From Desulfocarbo sp964620595 (lineage in GTDB: Bacteria > Desulfobacterota > Desulfarculia > Desulfarculales > Desulfarculaceae): 64,000 nt of DNA. Under the pieces are notes generated by a model that was given only the letters and a program-made list of their open reading frames with translations, was not told where the DNA came from and did no database searches. The translations under genes were made by a program, and so were the position numbers. This document shows positions 41,911-50,872 of the stretch, piece by piece (the first letter of the stretch is position 1; each line of letters starts with the position of its first letter). The stretch is from assembly GCA_964620595.1 (NCBI GenBank), contig CAZUHP010000002.1, positions 107,778-171,777 of the forward strand. The letters run 5' to 3'.

Positions 41911-44280
41911 ATGAAAGGCCATAGGTTGCGACCGCGCATAATTGTGACCATCATGGCGCCGGTCCTGCTCTTGGGGCTTTTGATCCTCTTTTTGGCCAAC
42001 CGCTTTCTCACCCCCTCCCTGGTCCATCACCTGCAACAACGCACTGACAGCGAGCTGCACCTGGCCTCGGAACTGGGCCTTTCCATCTGCGACGGCATGC
42101 TGAGTGATCTCTTGGACCTCAGGCTGGAAAACTCGCCCGAGGTGATCTCGTCCATGAAACTGGAGGCCCTGGAGCAGATCAAGGGCCTGCGCCGCAAGTT
42201 CCACGCCATCGAACTCATGGTGGTGGACCAGGAGGGCAAGATCCTGGCCTCCACCCTGAAAGGCAAGGTGAGCGGCCCCCTGCCGCCTCCGGCGGGAGTG
42301 AGCAGCAGGGCCTTCACCCTGGTGGTGGACGGCCGGCGCATGCGGGCGTACAGTACTTATTTCCCCTTTTGGCGCTGGAACATCTTGAGCCTCATTTCAG
42401 AGGACGATTACCTGGCTCCCCGCCGCATGGCCACCTGGGTGGTGAACGCGGCCACGGCCGCAGTGCTCCTGGCCACCCTGCTCACCCTGCTCATCGCCTT
42501 TCATTTGCTGGTCAACCGGCCCCTGAAACGCATCATAAAAGCCACCTCCGAAGTGGCGCAGGGCCGTTTCGTGCGCCTTCCCACCAGGCGCCGCGACGAG
42601 ATCGGGCGGGTGCAGGAGGCATTCAACACCATGGTGGACAGCCTGGAACAAGGCAGCCGGCGCATAGACCAGATTTTGCACCAGCTCAGCGAATCGGAGT
42701 ACAAGTACCGTTCCCTTACCGAGCACTCCTTGGCCTACATCACCATAGTCCAGGATGGCCGCCTGGTGTACGCCAATCGGCGGTTGTCGGAAGCCCTGGG
42801 CTACCGTAACGAGGAGTGCCTGGGCATGAAGGTCCTGGACTTGGTGCATCCCGATGACCGCCCGCGGATGCTGGAGAGCGTGCGCAAGCAACTCCGCGAG
42901 GGCCAGCCGGTGAAGCACTATGCCTTCCGGGCCATCACCAAGAGCGGAGAGGTGCGCTGGCTGGAGATATTGGCCTCGCCCATCGTCTACCAGGGGCGGA
43001 ACGCCACCCTTGCCCACGGCATCGACGTGACCAGCCGCAAGGAGGCCGAGGCCCGCCAGCGTCGCCTGCAGGAGAGATTGCAACATTCCCAGAAGATGGA
43101 GGTGGTGGGCATCCTGGCCGGTGGGATTGCCCACGACTTCAACAATGTGTTGCAGGCCATCAGCGGTTACGTGCAGCTCCTTTTGCTGGACTCCAACCTG
43201 GACGAGCCCCAGCGCGCCCACCTGCGCGGCATACAGGATTCGGCCCGGCGCGGGTCCGAGCTGGTGAACCAGCTTCTCACCTTCGGGCGCCGGGCCGAGA
43301 CCCGCAAGGAGCCGGTGGACCTGAACAAGGAGGTGTTGCGGACCTGCCGCATGCTGGAGCGCACCATCCCCCGCATGATAAGCATCGAGATGAACCTGGC
43401 CCCTGACCTGAGGCGGATAAAGGCCGACCCCACCCAACTGGACCAGATACTCATGAACCTGGGCAGCAATGCCAAGGACGCCATGCCCGCAGGAGGGCGC
43501 CTGGTGTTCGAGACCTCCAACGTGCGCTTGGACCAGGAGTTTTGCCAGGGCCTCAGCGGCTGCACGGCGGGGGACTACGTTCTCCTGAAGGTGTCCGACG
43601 ACGGCGAGGGCATGGACCCCCATACCTTGGAACACATCTTCGAGCCGTTTTTCACCACCAAGGGGGTGGGCAAGGGCACCGGCCTGGGGCTTTCCACGGT
43701 CTATGGCATAGTCAAGGCCCATGGCGGCCACATCACCTGCCAGAGCCGGCCCGGCGGGGGCACCACCTTTTGTATCTATCTGCCCGCCATGAGCGAGGAC
43801 GAGGTGAGCCAGGCGGCGGAAACCGAGCCCGAGGCCCAGCCCGGGCAGGGCAACGAGTTGATCCTGGTGGTGGACGACGAACGGCCGGTCCAGCAGATAT
43901 TGAAAGAGGCCCTGGAGCACTATGGCTACCAGGTCCTGGAGGCGTCCAGCGGCGAGGAGGCCCTGGATATCTACACCCGCCGGGCCGGCCAGGTGGACTT
44001 GGTCATCCTGGACCTGGGCATGCCCGGCATGGGCGGCCGCCGCTGCCTGGAGGAACTCTTGCGCCGGGACCCGGAGGCGCGGGTGATCGTGGCCACGGGC
44101 TACTCGGCCGATGGCCAGGCGCGGGAGATAACCCAGGCCGGCGCGGTCGGGTTCATGGCCAAGCCCTACCAATTGTCCGAACTGCTGGCCAAGGTGCGGC
44201 AGGTGTTGGAGGAAACCCCGCCCCGCCGCCCCGGCGGAGGCCTCCGCGGGGGGCAGGGACGGGAGGGGCTGCTGCACTAG
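41911..44280 (+). CDS. Membrane hybrid sensor histidine kinase (HAMP-PAS-HisKA-HATPase-REC)
   Basis: 789-residue inner-membrane kinase. Two membrane segments (about 10-30 and 177-200) flank a periplasmic domain of about 145 residues. HAMP (LLVNRPLKRIIKATSEVAQG), a PAS domain (about 262-380, GYRNEECLGMKVLDLVHPDD), the phospho-acceptor His408 in ILAGGIAHDFNN, the N-box at 520 (LGSNAKDAMPAGG) and GVGKGTGLGLSTVYGI follow. The C-terminal receiver has Asp701 in VDLVILDLGMPGMGG. It lacks an output domain. The upstream solute-binding protein, three bases away, is the probable ligand-presenting partner. Confidence 0.92.
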   Translation: MKGHRLRPRIIVTIMAPVLLLGLLILFLANRFLTPSLVHHLQQRTDSELHLASELGLSICDGMLSDLLDLRLENSPEVISSMKLEALEQIKGLRRKFHAIELMVVDQEGKILASTLKGKVSGPLPPPAGVSSRAFTLVVDGRRMRAYSTYFPFWRWNILSLISEDDYLAPRRMATWVVNAATAAVLLATLLTLLIAFHLLVNRPLKRIIKATSEVAQGRFVRLPTRRRDEIGRVQEAFNTMVDSLEQGSRRIDQILHQLSESEYKYRSLTEHSLAYITIVQDGRLVYANRRLSEALGYRNEECLGMKVLDLVHPDDRPRMLESVRKQLREGQPVKHYAFRAITKSGEVRWLEILASPIVYQGRNATLAHGIDVTSRKEAEARQRRLQERLQHSQKMEVVGILAGGIAHDFNNVLQAISGYVQLLLLDSNLDEPQRAHLRGIQDSARRGSELVNQLLTFGRRAETRKEPVDLNKEVLRTCRMLERTIPRMISIEMNLAPDLRRIKADPTQLDQILMNLGSNAKDAMPAGGRLVFETSNVRLDQEFCQGLSGCTAGDYVLLKVSDDGEGMDPHTLEHIFEPFFTTKGVGKGTGLGLSTVYGIVKAHGGHITCQSRPGGGTTFCIYLPAMSEDEVSQAAETEPEAQPGQGNELILVVDDERPVQQILKEALEHYGYQVLEASSGEEALDIYTRRAGQVDLVILDLGMPGMGGRRCLEELLRRDPEARVIVATGYSADGQAREITQAGAVGFMAKPYQLSELLAKVRQVLEETPPRRPGGGLRGGQGREGLLH

Positions 44281-44293
44281 CCAGGGGCCAAAG

Positions 44294-44321
44294 GCAAAAG
44301 GCGCCCCCGCGGGGGGCGCCT
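44294..44321 (-). terminator. Terminator of the hisIG operon
   Basis: AGGCGCCCCC (44299-44308) and its complement to 44321 form a GC stem. Read on the minus strand it is followed by TTTT (44298-44295), which fits the end of hisG. The opposite side lacks T residues. Confidence 0.65.
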
Positions 44322-44344
44322 GGCTCGTGCAAGGGGCGGCGGGC

Positions 44345-45220
44345 CTAGATGACCTTGTTCAAGGAGTACTCGATGATGCCCTCGGCCCCCTTCTCCATGA
44401 GCTTGGGGATGAGGTCGCGCACCTGGTCTTCTTCCACCACGGTTTCCACGCTGAACCAGTCCGAGTTGTACAGGTTGGCCACGGTGGGGGCTTGCAGGCT
44501 GGGCAGGCACTCCACGATCTCGTGCACCCTGATCTTGGGCACGTTCATCTTGAGGGCCACCAACTTCTCGGCCAGCAGGGCGCCCTTGAGAAGCAGTGCG
44601 ATCTGCTCGATCTTCTTGCGCTTGGCCGGGTCTTGCCAGGCCTTCTTGTTGGCGATGAGCTGAGTGGTGGACTGCATCAGCTCCTTGATTATCTTCAGTC
44701 CGTGTGCCTTTATGGTGGAGCCGGTCTCGGTCACCTCCACGATGGCGTCGGCCAGGCCGTTGACCACCTTGGCCTCGGTGGCGCCCCAGGAGAAGTGCAC
44801 CGAAACCGGTATGCCCTGCTCCTCGAAGTAGCGCTTGGTGAAGTTGACCATCTCGGTGGCGATACGCTTGCCGGCCAGGTCCTCCACCTTCTCGATGCCC
44901 GAGTTGTTGGCCACGGCCAGCACCCAGCGGGCCGGGCGGGAGGACACCTTGGAATAGACCAGCTCTTCCACGTATTCCACGTCGGACTCGTTTTCCAGTA
45001 TCCAGTCGCGGCCGGTGATGCCCGCGTCCAGGGTGCCGCTCTCCACGTAGCGGCTCATCTCCTGGGCGCGGCAGATGGAGCAGTCTATGTCCGGATCGTT
45101 GATCTCGGGGAAGTAGGACCGGCCGTTGACGTTTATCTTCCAGCCGGCGCGGGAGAAAAGCCGCACCGTGGCGTCCTGGAGGCTGCCTTTGGGAACGCCC
45201 AGTTTGAGTGGCTCTTGCAT
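44345..45220 (-). CDS. hisG: ATP phosphoribosyltransferase, long form
   Basis: First step of histidine synthesis: transfers phosphoribosyl to ATP. 291 residues, the long form with a C-terminal ACT-like regulatory domain that gives histidine feedback and does not need HisZ. KLGVPKGSLQDATVRLFSRAG, DAGITGRDWILENES and the PRPP-binding segment near DAIVEVTETGSTIKAHGL are typical. AGGAAGG is upstream. It lies 54 bases downstream of hisI on the same strand. Other his genes are not in the window. Confidence 0.94.
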   Translation of the reverse strand: MQEPLKLGVPKGSLQDATVRLFSRAGWKINVNGRSYFPEINDPDIDCSICRAQEMSRYVESGTLDAGITGRDWILENESDVEYVEELVYSKVSSRPARWVLAVANNSGIEKVEDLAGKRIATEMVNFTKRYFEEQGIPVSVHFSWGATEAKVVNGLADAIVEVTETGSTIKAHGLKIIKELMQSTTQLIANKKAWQDPAKRKKIEQIALLLKGALLAEKLVALKMNVPKIRVHEIVECLPSLQAPTVANLYNSDWFSVETVVEEDQVRDLIPKLMEKGAEGIIEYSLNKVI

Positions 45221-45274
45221 GACTCTATTTTACCTTCCTGATATGGCCTCTGAAGAGGGCCTTTCCTGGTCGTC

Positions 45275-45655
45275 TTACTTGCCGTACACCTTCTTGGGAT
45301 CAAACACCGGCTCGCCCTCGGTCACCAGCTCGTCGCCTTGGACCCGGCGGTAGAAACAGGAGCGCATGCCAGTATGGCAGGCAGCGCCGCCCAGTTGCTC
45401 GATCTTGAAGAGCACGGTGTCGTTGTCGCAATCCACGTAAATGGCCTTGACCTTCTGGACATGGCCGCTGGTCCCGCCCTTGTGCCAGAGTTCCTGGCGC
45501 GAGCGGGACCAGTAGTGCACCTCACCTGTCTCCAGGGTCTTTTGCCAGGACTCTTGGTTGATATAGGCCATCATCAGCACTTCGCCGGTGTCCGCGTCCT
45601 GGGCAATGGCGGGGATAAGCCCCCCGGTTTTCTCGAAATCCAGCTCTATCATCAT
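45275..45655 (-). CDS. hisI: Phosphoribosyl-AMP cyclohydrolase
   Basis: Opens the purine ring of phosphoribosyl-AMP, the third step of histidine synthesis. 126 residues, with no fused pyrophosphohydrolase. Metal ligands are in VDCDNDTVLFKIEQLG and ACHTGMRSCFYRRV, and the family opening MAYINQESWQKTLETGEVHY is present. AAGGA precedes two adjacent ATG codons (45655 and 45652). There is no histidine-rich leader upstream. Confidence 0.95.
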   Translation of the reverse strand: MMIELDFEKTGGLIPAIAQDADTGEVLMMAYINQESWQKTLETGEVHYWSRSRQELWHKGGTSGHVQKVKAIYVDCDNDTVLFKIEQLGGAACHTGMRSCFYRRVQGDELVTEGEPVFDPKKVYGK

Positions 45656-45783
45656 TTCATTCCTTGGCTTACAAATGAATCAAACCTTTTATCCCCCAAA
45701 GGGCGGCTTGTCAAGGCCGCGAGGCACGGTTCGGCCCGGCGCCGGACAATGGTAACCATAATGTGACAAGCAGGGTTCGCCCC

Positions 45784-45850
45784 GCCCCCGTCCCCCCGTC
45801 GCCCCCCGTCCCCCCGTCGCCCCCCCGTCCCCCGTCGCCCCCCCGTCGCC
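45784..45850. repeat. C-rich tandem repeat (CCCCCGTC-type)
   Basis: About 67 bases made almost only of runs of four to seven C separated by GT or GTCG, such as CCCCCGTCCCCCCGTCGCC. It lies between the stop of rlmN and the start of hisI, both on the minus strand, so the mRNA-like strand is rich in G runs and could form a G-quadruplex. No gene is supported in the remaining 45656-45899. Confidence 0.85.
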
Positions 45851-45899
45851 TTGCCCCGGGCGGGGAGCGGGGCGGCCCGCTGCGCCACTTATCCTACTA

Positions 45900-46946
45900 T
45901 TATTTTCCTTCTGTCTTGGCCGCCAATTGGCCGCAGGCGGCGGATATGTCAGTGCCGCGGGAGGCGCGCAAGAGGGCGGTGAGGTGCTTGTCCAGGAGGA
46001 TTTGCTGGAAGCGCTCCACCGCGGCCTGGTCCGGACGTTCATACTCCGCGCCCGGATGGGGATTGAAGGCGATGAGGTTGATCTTGCACTTGAGGCCGTG
46101 GACCCATTTGGCCAACTGGCGGGCGTGCTGGGGCTGGTCGTTGACCCCGGCCAGCAGCACGTACTCCAGGGTGATGCGCCGGGTGGGCTTCAGGGGGTAG
46201 GCCTGGAGGGCTTGCTTGAGTTCGGCCAGGGGGTGGCGCTGGTTCACGGGCATGAGCCGGGAGCGCAGCTCGTCGTTGGGCGCGTTCAGGCTGACGGCCA
46301 GGGCGGCCGGGGTGCGGCGGCCCAGTTCGGCCAGGCGGGGCACCAGGCCCACGGTGGACACGGTGACCTTGCGCTGGCTCATTTGCAGGCCATGGTCACC
46401 CAGGATGTGCTCCAGGCTGACCAGCAGGTTGTCCAGGTTGTCCAGGGGTTCGCCCATGCCCATGAAGACCAGGTTGGTGAGGGGGCGGGCCTGGTCGCAA
46501 AGTCGGCGGGCGGCCAGCACTTGGCCGGTGATTTCGGCCGGAGTGAGGTTGCGCTTGAATCCCAGGGTGGCGGTGCGGCAGAAGCGGCAGCCCTGGCGGC
46601 AACCCACTTGGGAGGAGACGCACAGGGTGTGGTGGTCTGCTTCGGGAATGAGCACGCTCTCCACCAGCCGGCCGTCGGCCAGGGTGAAGAGCAGCTTGCG
46701 GGTGCCGTCGGCCGAGGTTTCTATCCTGGCCGGCTCCAGCCAGTCCAGGCGGGCTGCCCGGCCCAGGCGCTGGCGCAGGCCCTTGGAGAGGTCGGTCATG
46801 TCCGCGATGGAGCGGGCTCCCTGCTTGTAGAGCCAGTTCAGCACTTGGCGGGCGCGAAAGGGTTTTTCGCCCAGGCCGGTCAAGAGGTCCTGTACTTCCT
46901 GGGCGCCCAGGTCGCGGAGGTCTGGTTTGGGGTCTTGGCGGTCCAT
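45900..46946 (-). CDS. rlmN: Dual-specificity 23S rRNA/tRNA adenine C2-methyltransferase
   Basis: Radical-SAM enzyme that methylates A2503 of 23S rRNA and A37 of some tRNAs. 348 residues. The iron-sulphur motif is SSQVGCRQGCRFCRTATLGF (CxxxCxxC) and GMGEPLDNLDNLLVSLEHI follows. The mechanistic Cys near the C-terminus is in GTDISAACGQLA. The N-terminal helical domain has FRARQVLNWLYKQGA. The start ATG has no strong ribosome site. Minus strand, upstream of hisI but separated by the C-rich repeat. Confidence 0.95.
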   Translation of the reverse strand: MDRQDPKPDLRDLGAQEVQDLLTGLGEKPFRARQVLNWLYKQGARSIADMTDLSKGLRQRLGRAARLDWLEPARIETSADGTRKLLFTLADGRLVESVLIPEADHHTLCVSSQVGCRQGCRFCRTATLGFKRNLTPAEITGQVLAARRLCDQARPLTNLVFMGMGEPLDNLDNLLVSLEHILGDHGLQMSQRKVTVSTVGLVPRLAELGRRTPAALAVSLNAPNDELRSRLMPVNQRHPLAELKQALQAYPLKPTRRITLEYVLLAGVNDQPQHARQLAKWVHGLKCKINLIAFNPHPGAEYERPDQAAVERFQQILLDKHLTALLRASRGTDISAACGQLAAKTEGK

Positions 46947-47051
46947 GGGCCATGTTTACCCCAAAACCACGAAAACACAAGTCAGGAGGGTGGAGAGAGG
47001 GGCGTGTTAGAATGAGGAAAACGGCCTGGCGCCGGGGGAGGAGGTGCGGCT

Positions 47052-47945
47052 TTGGCTGGACAGGACATGGACAAGCTGGCAGAGATGGACCTGGCCGGGC
47101 GCCTGGGGGACAGCCTCATACGCCAGGAGCCCCACGGTGCAGAGCCCTATTACTCGGTGCCCGAGGCGGCCCTGGCCCAAGTGGCGGCAGAGACGGGCGC
47201 GACCTTGCGGGCGGTGATGATTGCCTGCCTGGGGGAAGGCATCTGGCCCGAGCGTTTCCGGCCCAACCGGGGCAGCTTCAGCGCGGAGGACCAGGCGCGG
47301 CTGTTGGGCTCGCGGGTACTGGTGGTGGGTGCCGGCGGCCTGGGCGGGATGGTGATAACGGCCCTGGCCAGGGTGGGGGTGGGCCGGCTCACGGTCTGCG
47401 ACGGCGATGTGTTCGAGGAGAGCAACCTCAACCGCCAGCTCCTCTGCCGCCAGGACCGGTTGGGCCGGAGCAAGGCGCTGTGCGCGGCCGAAGAGGTGGC
47501 GGCCATAAACCCGGTGGTCAAGGTGCGGGCGCTGAACGAATGGGCCACGGCGGGCAACCTGCCCAAGCTGCTGGCCGGCATGCAGGTGGCCCTGGACTGC
47601 CTGGACAACCTGCCCGCCCGCTACATGCTGGAGGAGGCGGCCCGGGAGGCGGGCGTGCCCTATGTGCACGGCGCGGTGGGCGGCCTGGAGGGCTTCGTGA
47701 TGACGGTGATGCCCGGCGACCCCGGCCTGGCCGGGCTCTACGGCCCCGATCCGGTGGCCAAGGGCAGGGGGGCCGAGGGCTGGCTGGGGGTGCCTACCCC
47801 CACCCCGGCACTGATCGGCGCCTTGCAGGTCAACGAGGCGGTGCGGGTGATCCTGGGCCGGCCCTCCTTGAACGGCGGGCGCTTCGCCCACCTGGACCTG
47901 ACAGTGCCTTCCCTGGAGGTGTTGGGCCTGGCCGTGGAGCATTGA
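47052..47945 (+). CDS. ThiF/MoeB/HesA-family adenylyltransferase
   Basis: 297-residue E1-like enzyme that would adenylate the C-terminus of a ubiquitin-like sulphur carrier. SRVLVVGAGGLGGMVITALA is the ATP-binding Rossmann loop, and CDGDVFEESNLNRQLLCRQ and DCLDNLPARYMLEEAA are diagnostic. The usual CxxC zinc sites and a C-terminal rhodanese are absent, as in HesA/TcdA-like or ThiF-like short forms. An N-terminal extension of about 85 residues precedes the core. TTG at 47052 follows GGGGGAGGAGG at seven bases, better than the ATG at 47067. No ThiS/MoaD partner is adjacent, so the pathway is open. Confidence 0.85.
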   Translation: MAGQDMDKLAEMDLAGRLGDSLIRQEPHGAEPYYSVPEAALAQVAAETGATLRAVMIACLGEGIWPERFRPNRGSFSAEDQARLLGSRVLVVGAGGLGGMVITALARVGVGRLTVCDGDVFEESNLNRQLLCRQDRLGRSKALCAAEEVAAINPVVKVRALNEWATAGNLPKLLAGMQVALDCLDNLPARYMLEEAAREAGVPYVHGAVGGLEGFVMTVMPGDPGLAGLYGPDPVAKGRGAEGWLGVPTPTPALIGALQVNEAVRVILGRPSLNGGRFAHLDLTVPSLEVLGLAVEH

Positions 47946-48070
47946 CTTGCTCCAGGACAAAGATGGCGCTAAGCTCTGGCCTCAAAGAGTAGCGTGACCT
48001 GCCTGCCCTGGACCACCTCCCCGCCTTGCCCCCCCTGGCGGGGCATCCCCGACGTTGCCGGAGACAGCTC

Positions 48071-50188
48071 TTGGAGTGGAGCCTGATCAAAATCGTCGCG
48101 GGCATGGCCGCTGCCAGCATCCTGTTCATCGTCTACCTGTACCTGGCCGCCCTGCACCGGCGGCGTTACTGGCTGCTGTGGACCGGGGGGTGGGCCTGCT
48201 TCCTGCTGCGTTATCCTGTTTTTTTGTGGATGCCCAAGGCCCACGGGCTGACCCCGGTGCCGGTGGTCTACGCCACCCTGGCCGTGCTGGGGGCCTATCT
48301 TCTCCTGTGGGGAGTGCGCGACTTCCTGGAGATGCCCCGGCCCCGTCTCTGGCCATGGCTGCTGGGTATTGCCTATGTCTGGACCTTTGTGGGGTTCTTG
48401 TTGGGGGTGGGCTTCGTGTGGAGCACCTTGCCCTGTTCCACCGCCTTGGCCGCCACCTATCTGCTTTGCGCGCGCGACCTGTGGCGGACCGACAAGCTGG
48501 AAGCAGCGGGCCGGGTGCTGGCTGGGCTGGGGTTCACCCTGTGGGGGGTGGTGCAGCTCGTATACCCTTTTGGCATAAACCAGCCCATGTTCGCCCAATA
48601 CGGCTACGTGGTCATCACCGGCCTGGAGGTGTGGGTGGCCATCGGGCTCCTGCTGGCCTTTTTCCAGCACAGCCGTGGCGAGCTGATGGCGGCCAAGGAC
48701 GTGCTGGCCCAGAGCGAGAGGCGGTTGCGCCTGGCCCTGGAGAACATGCCTTTTCTCATGTACGCCTTTGATTCCGAGGGCAAGGTGGCCATGTGGAACC
48801 GGGAGTGCGAGCGGGTGACCGGGTACAGCGCCTCCGAGGTGCTGGGCCGCCGGGGGGTGATGGAGCGGCTTTTCCCTGACAAGGAGGCCCGGGCCGGGGT
48901 GATAGCGGCCTGGAACGCGCCGGACGCCGAGTTCCGCGAAAGGGAGTGGGAGGTGACCTGCGCGGACGGCAGCGTGAAGCTGATAGCCTGGTCCAACATC
49001 TCGCGCCTGGTGCCCATCCCCGGCTGGCTGGTCTGGGGGGTGGGGGTGGACGTTACCGAGCGCCAGCGGGCCCAGCAGACCTTGCGCCAGTTGGCTGCGG
49101 GTGTGGCCCACAACTTCAACAATGTGCTCATGGCGGTGATGGGCAACCTGCAGGCAGCCGCTTCCCTGCTGGCGAGATCCAGCGTCGGCGGGGGGCAGGC
49201 GGCCACGCTGGTGGCCAACGCCTTGCAAAGCGCGGCCGCGGGCAGGGAGGTGGTGGAGCGGCTGAGCGCCTTTGTGGGACAAGGGGGTAGGGACCGCCGC
49301 CTGGAGCTGTTGGAGGTGGCCGAGGTGGCCCAGGCCGCCTTGGACCTGGCCCGCACCGGCTGGTCCCACCTGGGTCTGGACGGGGTGGAGTTCCGCACCC
49401 GGCTCAACCCCGGCGTGTATACCAGGGCCCGGCGCGGCGAACTCATGGAGGTCTTTTTGAACCTCATCAAGAACGCCCTGGAGGCCATGCCCGAGGGCGG
49501 AGTGCTTTCCCTGGTGCAGGAGGAGGACGGCGACCAGGTGCGCCTGGTCTTCCGGGACAGCGGCCAGGGCATGGACCCCGAGACCCGGGCCCGGGTCTTT
49601 GACCCCTTTTTCAGCACCAAGGGCACCACGGTGCGGGGGCTGGGCCTCTCCAGCAGCCGGGGCATCCTGCAGAGCTTCCAGGGCGACTTGCAGGTGGTGG
49701 ACGAGGCGGGGCCGGGCGCCACCTTGGTGGTCACCCTCCCGCGGGCCGAGCCGGCCCCGGCCCCGGCGGAAACCGCCCCCGCCGTCCCGGCGGCTGGAAG
49801 CCGGGTGCTGGTGGTGGAGGACGAGGCCCTGGTGGCCCTTGGCCTGGAGGCCATGTTGACCCAGGCCGGCCACCAGGTGAGTTGGGCGGCCAGCCTGGCC
49901 GAGGCGCGCCAGGCCCTGGCCCAAGAGACGCCGGAGGTGGTGCTTTGCGACATGGTGCTGCCCGACGGCTCCGGCTGGGAACTGGTGGAGGACCTGCAAG
50001 GCGGGACAGGCCAGGGCCGGCCGCGGGTGCCCTTGGTCATCCTCACGGGCTGGTCGCCGGAGTTGAACCTGGAGCGCGCCTCTGAGCTGCACCAGGTGGC
50101 CGAGGCGGTGCTGCAAAAGCCTGTGGAGAAGGAGCCGCTGTTGGAGGCCATCGCCCGGGCTGTGTCTCGGGCGGCTTCGCGCGGGTAG
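48071..50188 (+). CDS. Membrane PAS hybrid histidine kinase
   Basis: 705-residue sensor kinase. About six or seven hydrophobic helices occupy residues 5-200 (KIVAGMAAASILFIVYLYLA, then VVYATLAVLGAYLLLW) without a large periplasmic loop. A PAS domain (AFDSEGKVAMWNRECERVTG) is followed by the phospho-acceptor His in AAGVAHNFNNVLMAVMGN, an N-box (LNLIKNALEAMPEGG), a G-box (GTTVRGLGLSSSRGI), and a C-terminal receiver with VLCDMVLPDGSG. TTG at 48071 with GGAGA six bases upstream is my start; a TTG at 48026 lacks a site. The receiver is its only output, so a separate phosphorelay partner is expected. Confidence 0.87.
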   Translation: MEWSLIKIVAGMAAASILFIVYLYLAALHRRRYWLLWTGGWACFLLRYPVFLWMPKAHGLTPVPVVYATLAVLGAYLLLWGVRDFLEMPRPRLWPWLLGIAYVWTFVGFLLGVGFVWSTLPCSTALAATYLLCARDLWRTDKLEAAGRVLAGLGFTLWGVVQLVYPFGINQPMFAQYGYVVITGLEVWVAIGLLLAFFQHSRGELMAAKDVLAQSERRLRLALENMPFLMYAFDSEGKVAMWNRECERVTGYSASEVLGRRGVMERLFPDKEARAGVIAAWNAPDAEFREREWEVTCADGSVKLIAWSNISRLVPIPGWLVWGVGVDVTERQRAQQTLRQLAAGVAHNFNNVLMAVMGNLQAAASLLARSSVGGGQAATLVANALQSAAAGREVVERLSAFVGQGGRDRRLELLEVAEVAQAALDLARTGWSHLGLDGVEFRTRLNPGVYTRARRGELMEVFLNLIKNALEAMPEGGVLSLVQEEDGDQVRLVFRDSGQGMDPETRARVFDPFFSTKGTTVRGLGLSSSRGILQSFQGDLQVVDEAGPGATLVVTLPRAEPAPAPAETAPAVPAAGSRVLVVEDEALVALGLEAMLTQAGHQVSWAASLAEARQALAQETPEVVLCDMVLPDGSGWELVEDLQGGTGQGRPRVPLVILTGWSPELNLERASELHQVAEAVLQKPVEKEPLLEAIARAVSRAASRG

Positions 50189-50312
50189 CCCCTGTTTTCT
50201 GGGCTATAATGAAGCGACCCGGAGGGGGGAGCGTGCACCTGATGCAGAAGCCAGCCGTATCATCCTTGGCCCGGGCGCTCGGCGCCGCCTGGCCAGAGGG
50301 AGGGATTGCCTC

Positions 50313-50813
50313 ATGAGCCAGCGTTTCCCCCGCCCCCCCCGCCCCCCCCGGCCGGTGGTGCCGAGCCTGGGCGAGGTGCTGGGCGGGGCCCTGCCAACAG
50401 AGGTGTCCCGCCGCCTGCCGCCGCCCGGTCTGCTATCCGCCTGGCGGGAACTGGCCGGCGCAGAGGTGGCGCGGCGGGCGCATCCCGTGTGCCTGGAGCC
50501 GGGGGAGGATGGCGAGGAAGGCGGCACCCTGGTGGTGGCGGTGGCGGGGTCGGCATGGCGCCAGGAACTGGCCCTGGCCGCCCCCCGCCTGGCCGAGGGC
50601 CTGCGCGGCCAGGGCTTTCCCGTGGCGCGGCTGCGCCTGGTCAAGGCGGCTGCTCCCCCTCCAGAGCGTCCCCAGGCTCCGCCGCGCCGGCTCGAGCCGG
50701 AGGAGGAGGCCGCAGTGGAGCGGCAGGTGCAAGAGGTGCGCGACCCTGGGCTGCGCGCCGCCCTGGGCCGGGCCATGCGGGCCCAGCTCCAGGCCGGACC
50801 CGAGTCGGACTAG
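50313..50813 (+). CDS. DciA/DUF721-family protein
   Basis: 166 residues with a Pro/Arg-rich start, then the DUF721 core: LLSAWRELAGAEVARRAHPV followed by TLVVAVAGSAWRQELALAAP and a hydrophobic strand VARLRLVK. DciA-type members load the replicative helicase in bacteria without DnaC. The C-terminal 45 residues are charged and Ala-rich. GGGAGGG precedes the ATG. Not linked to replication genes here, so DciA function is by family only. Confidence 0.72.
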   Translation: MSQRFPRPPRPPRPVVPSLGEVLGGALPTEVSRRLPPPGLLSAWRELAGAEVARRAHPVCLEPGEDGEEGGTLVVAVAGSAWRQELALAAPRLAEGLRGQGFPVARLRLVKAAAPPPERPQAPPRRLEPEEEAAVERQVQEVRDPGLRAALGRAMRAQLQAGPESD

Positions 50814-50872
50814 GCAGCCGCCGGCCGGCGGGGAGGGAGGGCAGGGCAGAGGCCGCCGAAGGGGGGGCGGGG

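Noticed and set aside
45656..45899. Histidine leader peptide upstream of hisI
   Set aside because: No run of His codons and no attenuator hairpin were found; the region holds a C-rich repeat.
47969..50116. 715-codon minus-strand frame
   Set aside because: Antisense to the PAS hybrid kinase, His/Gln/Gly-rich, no motif.
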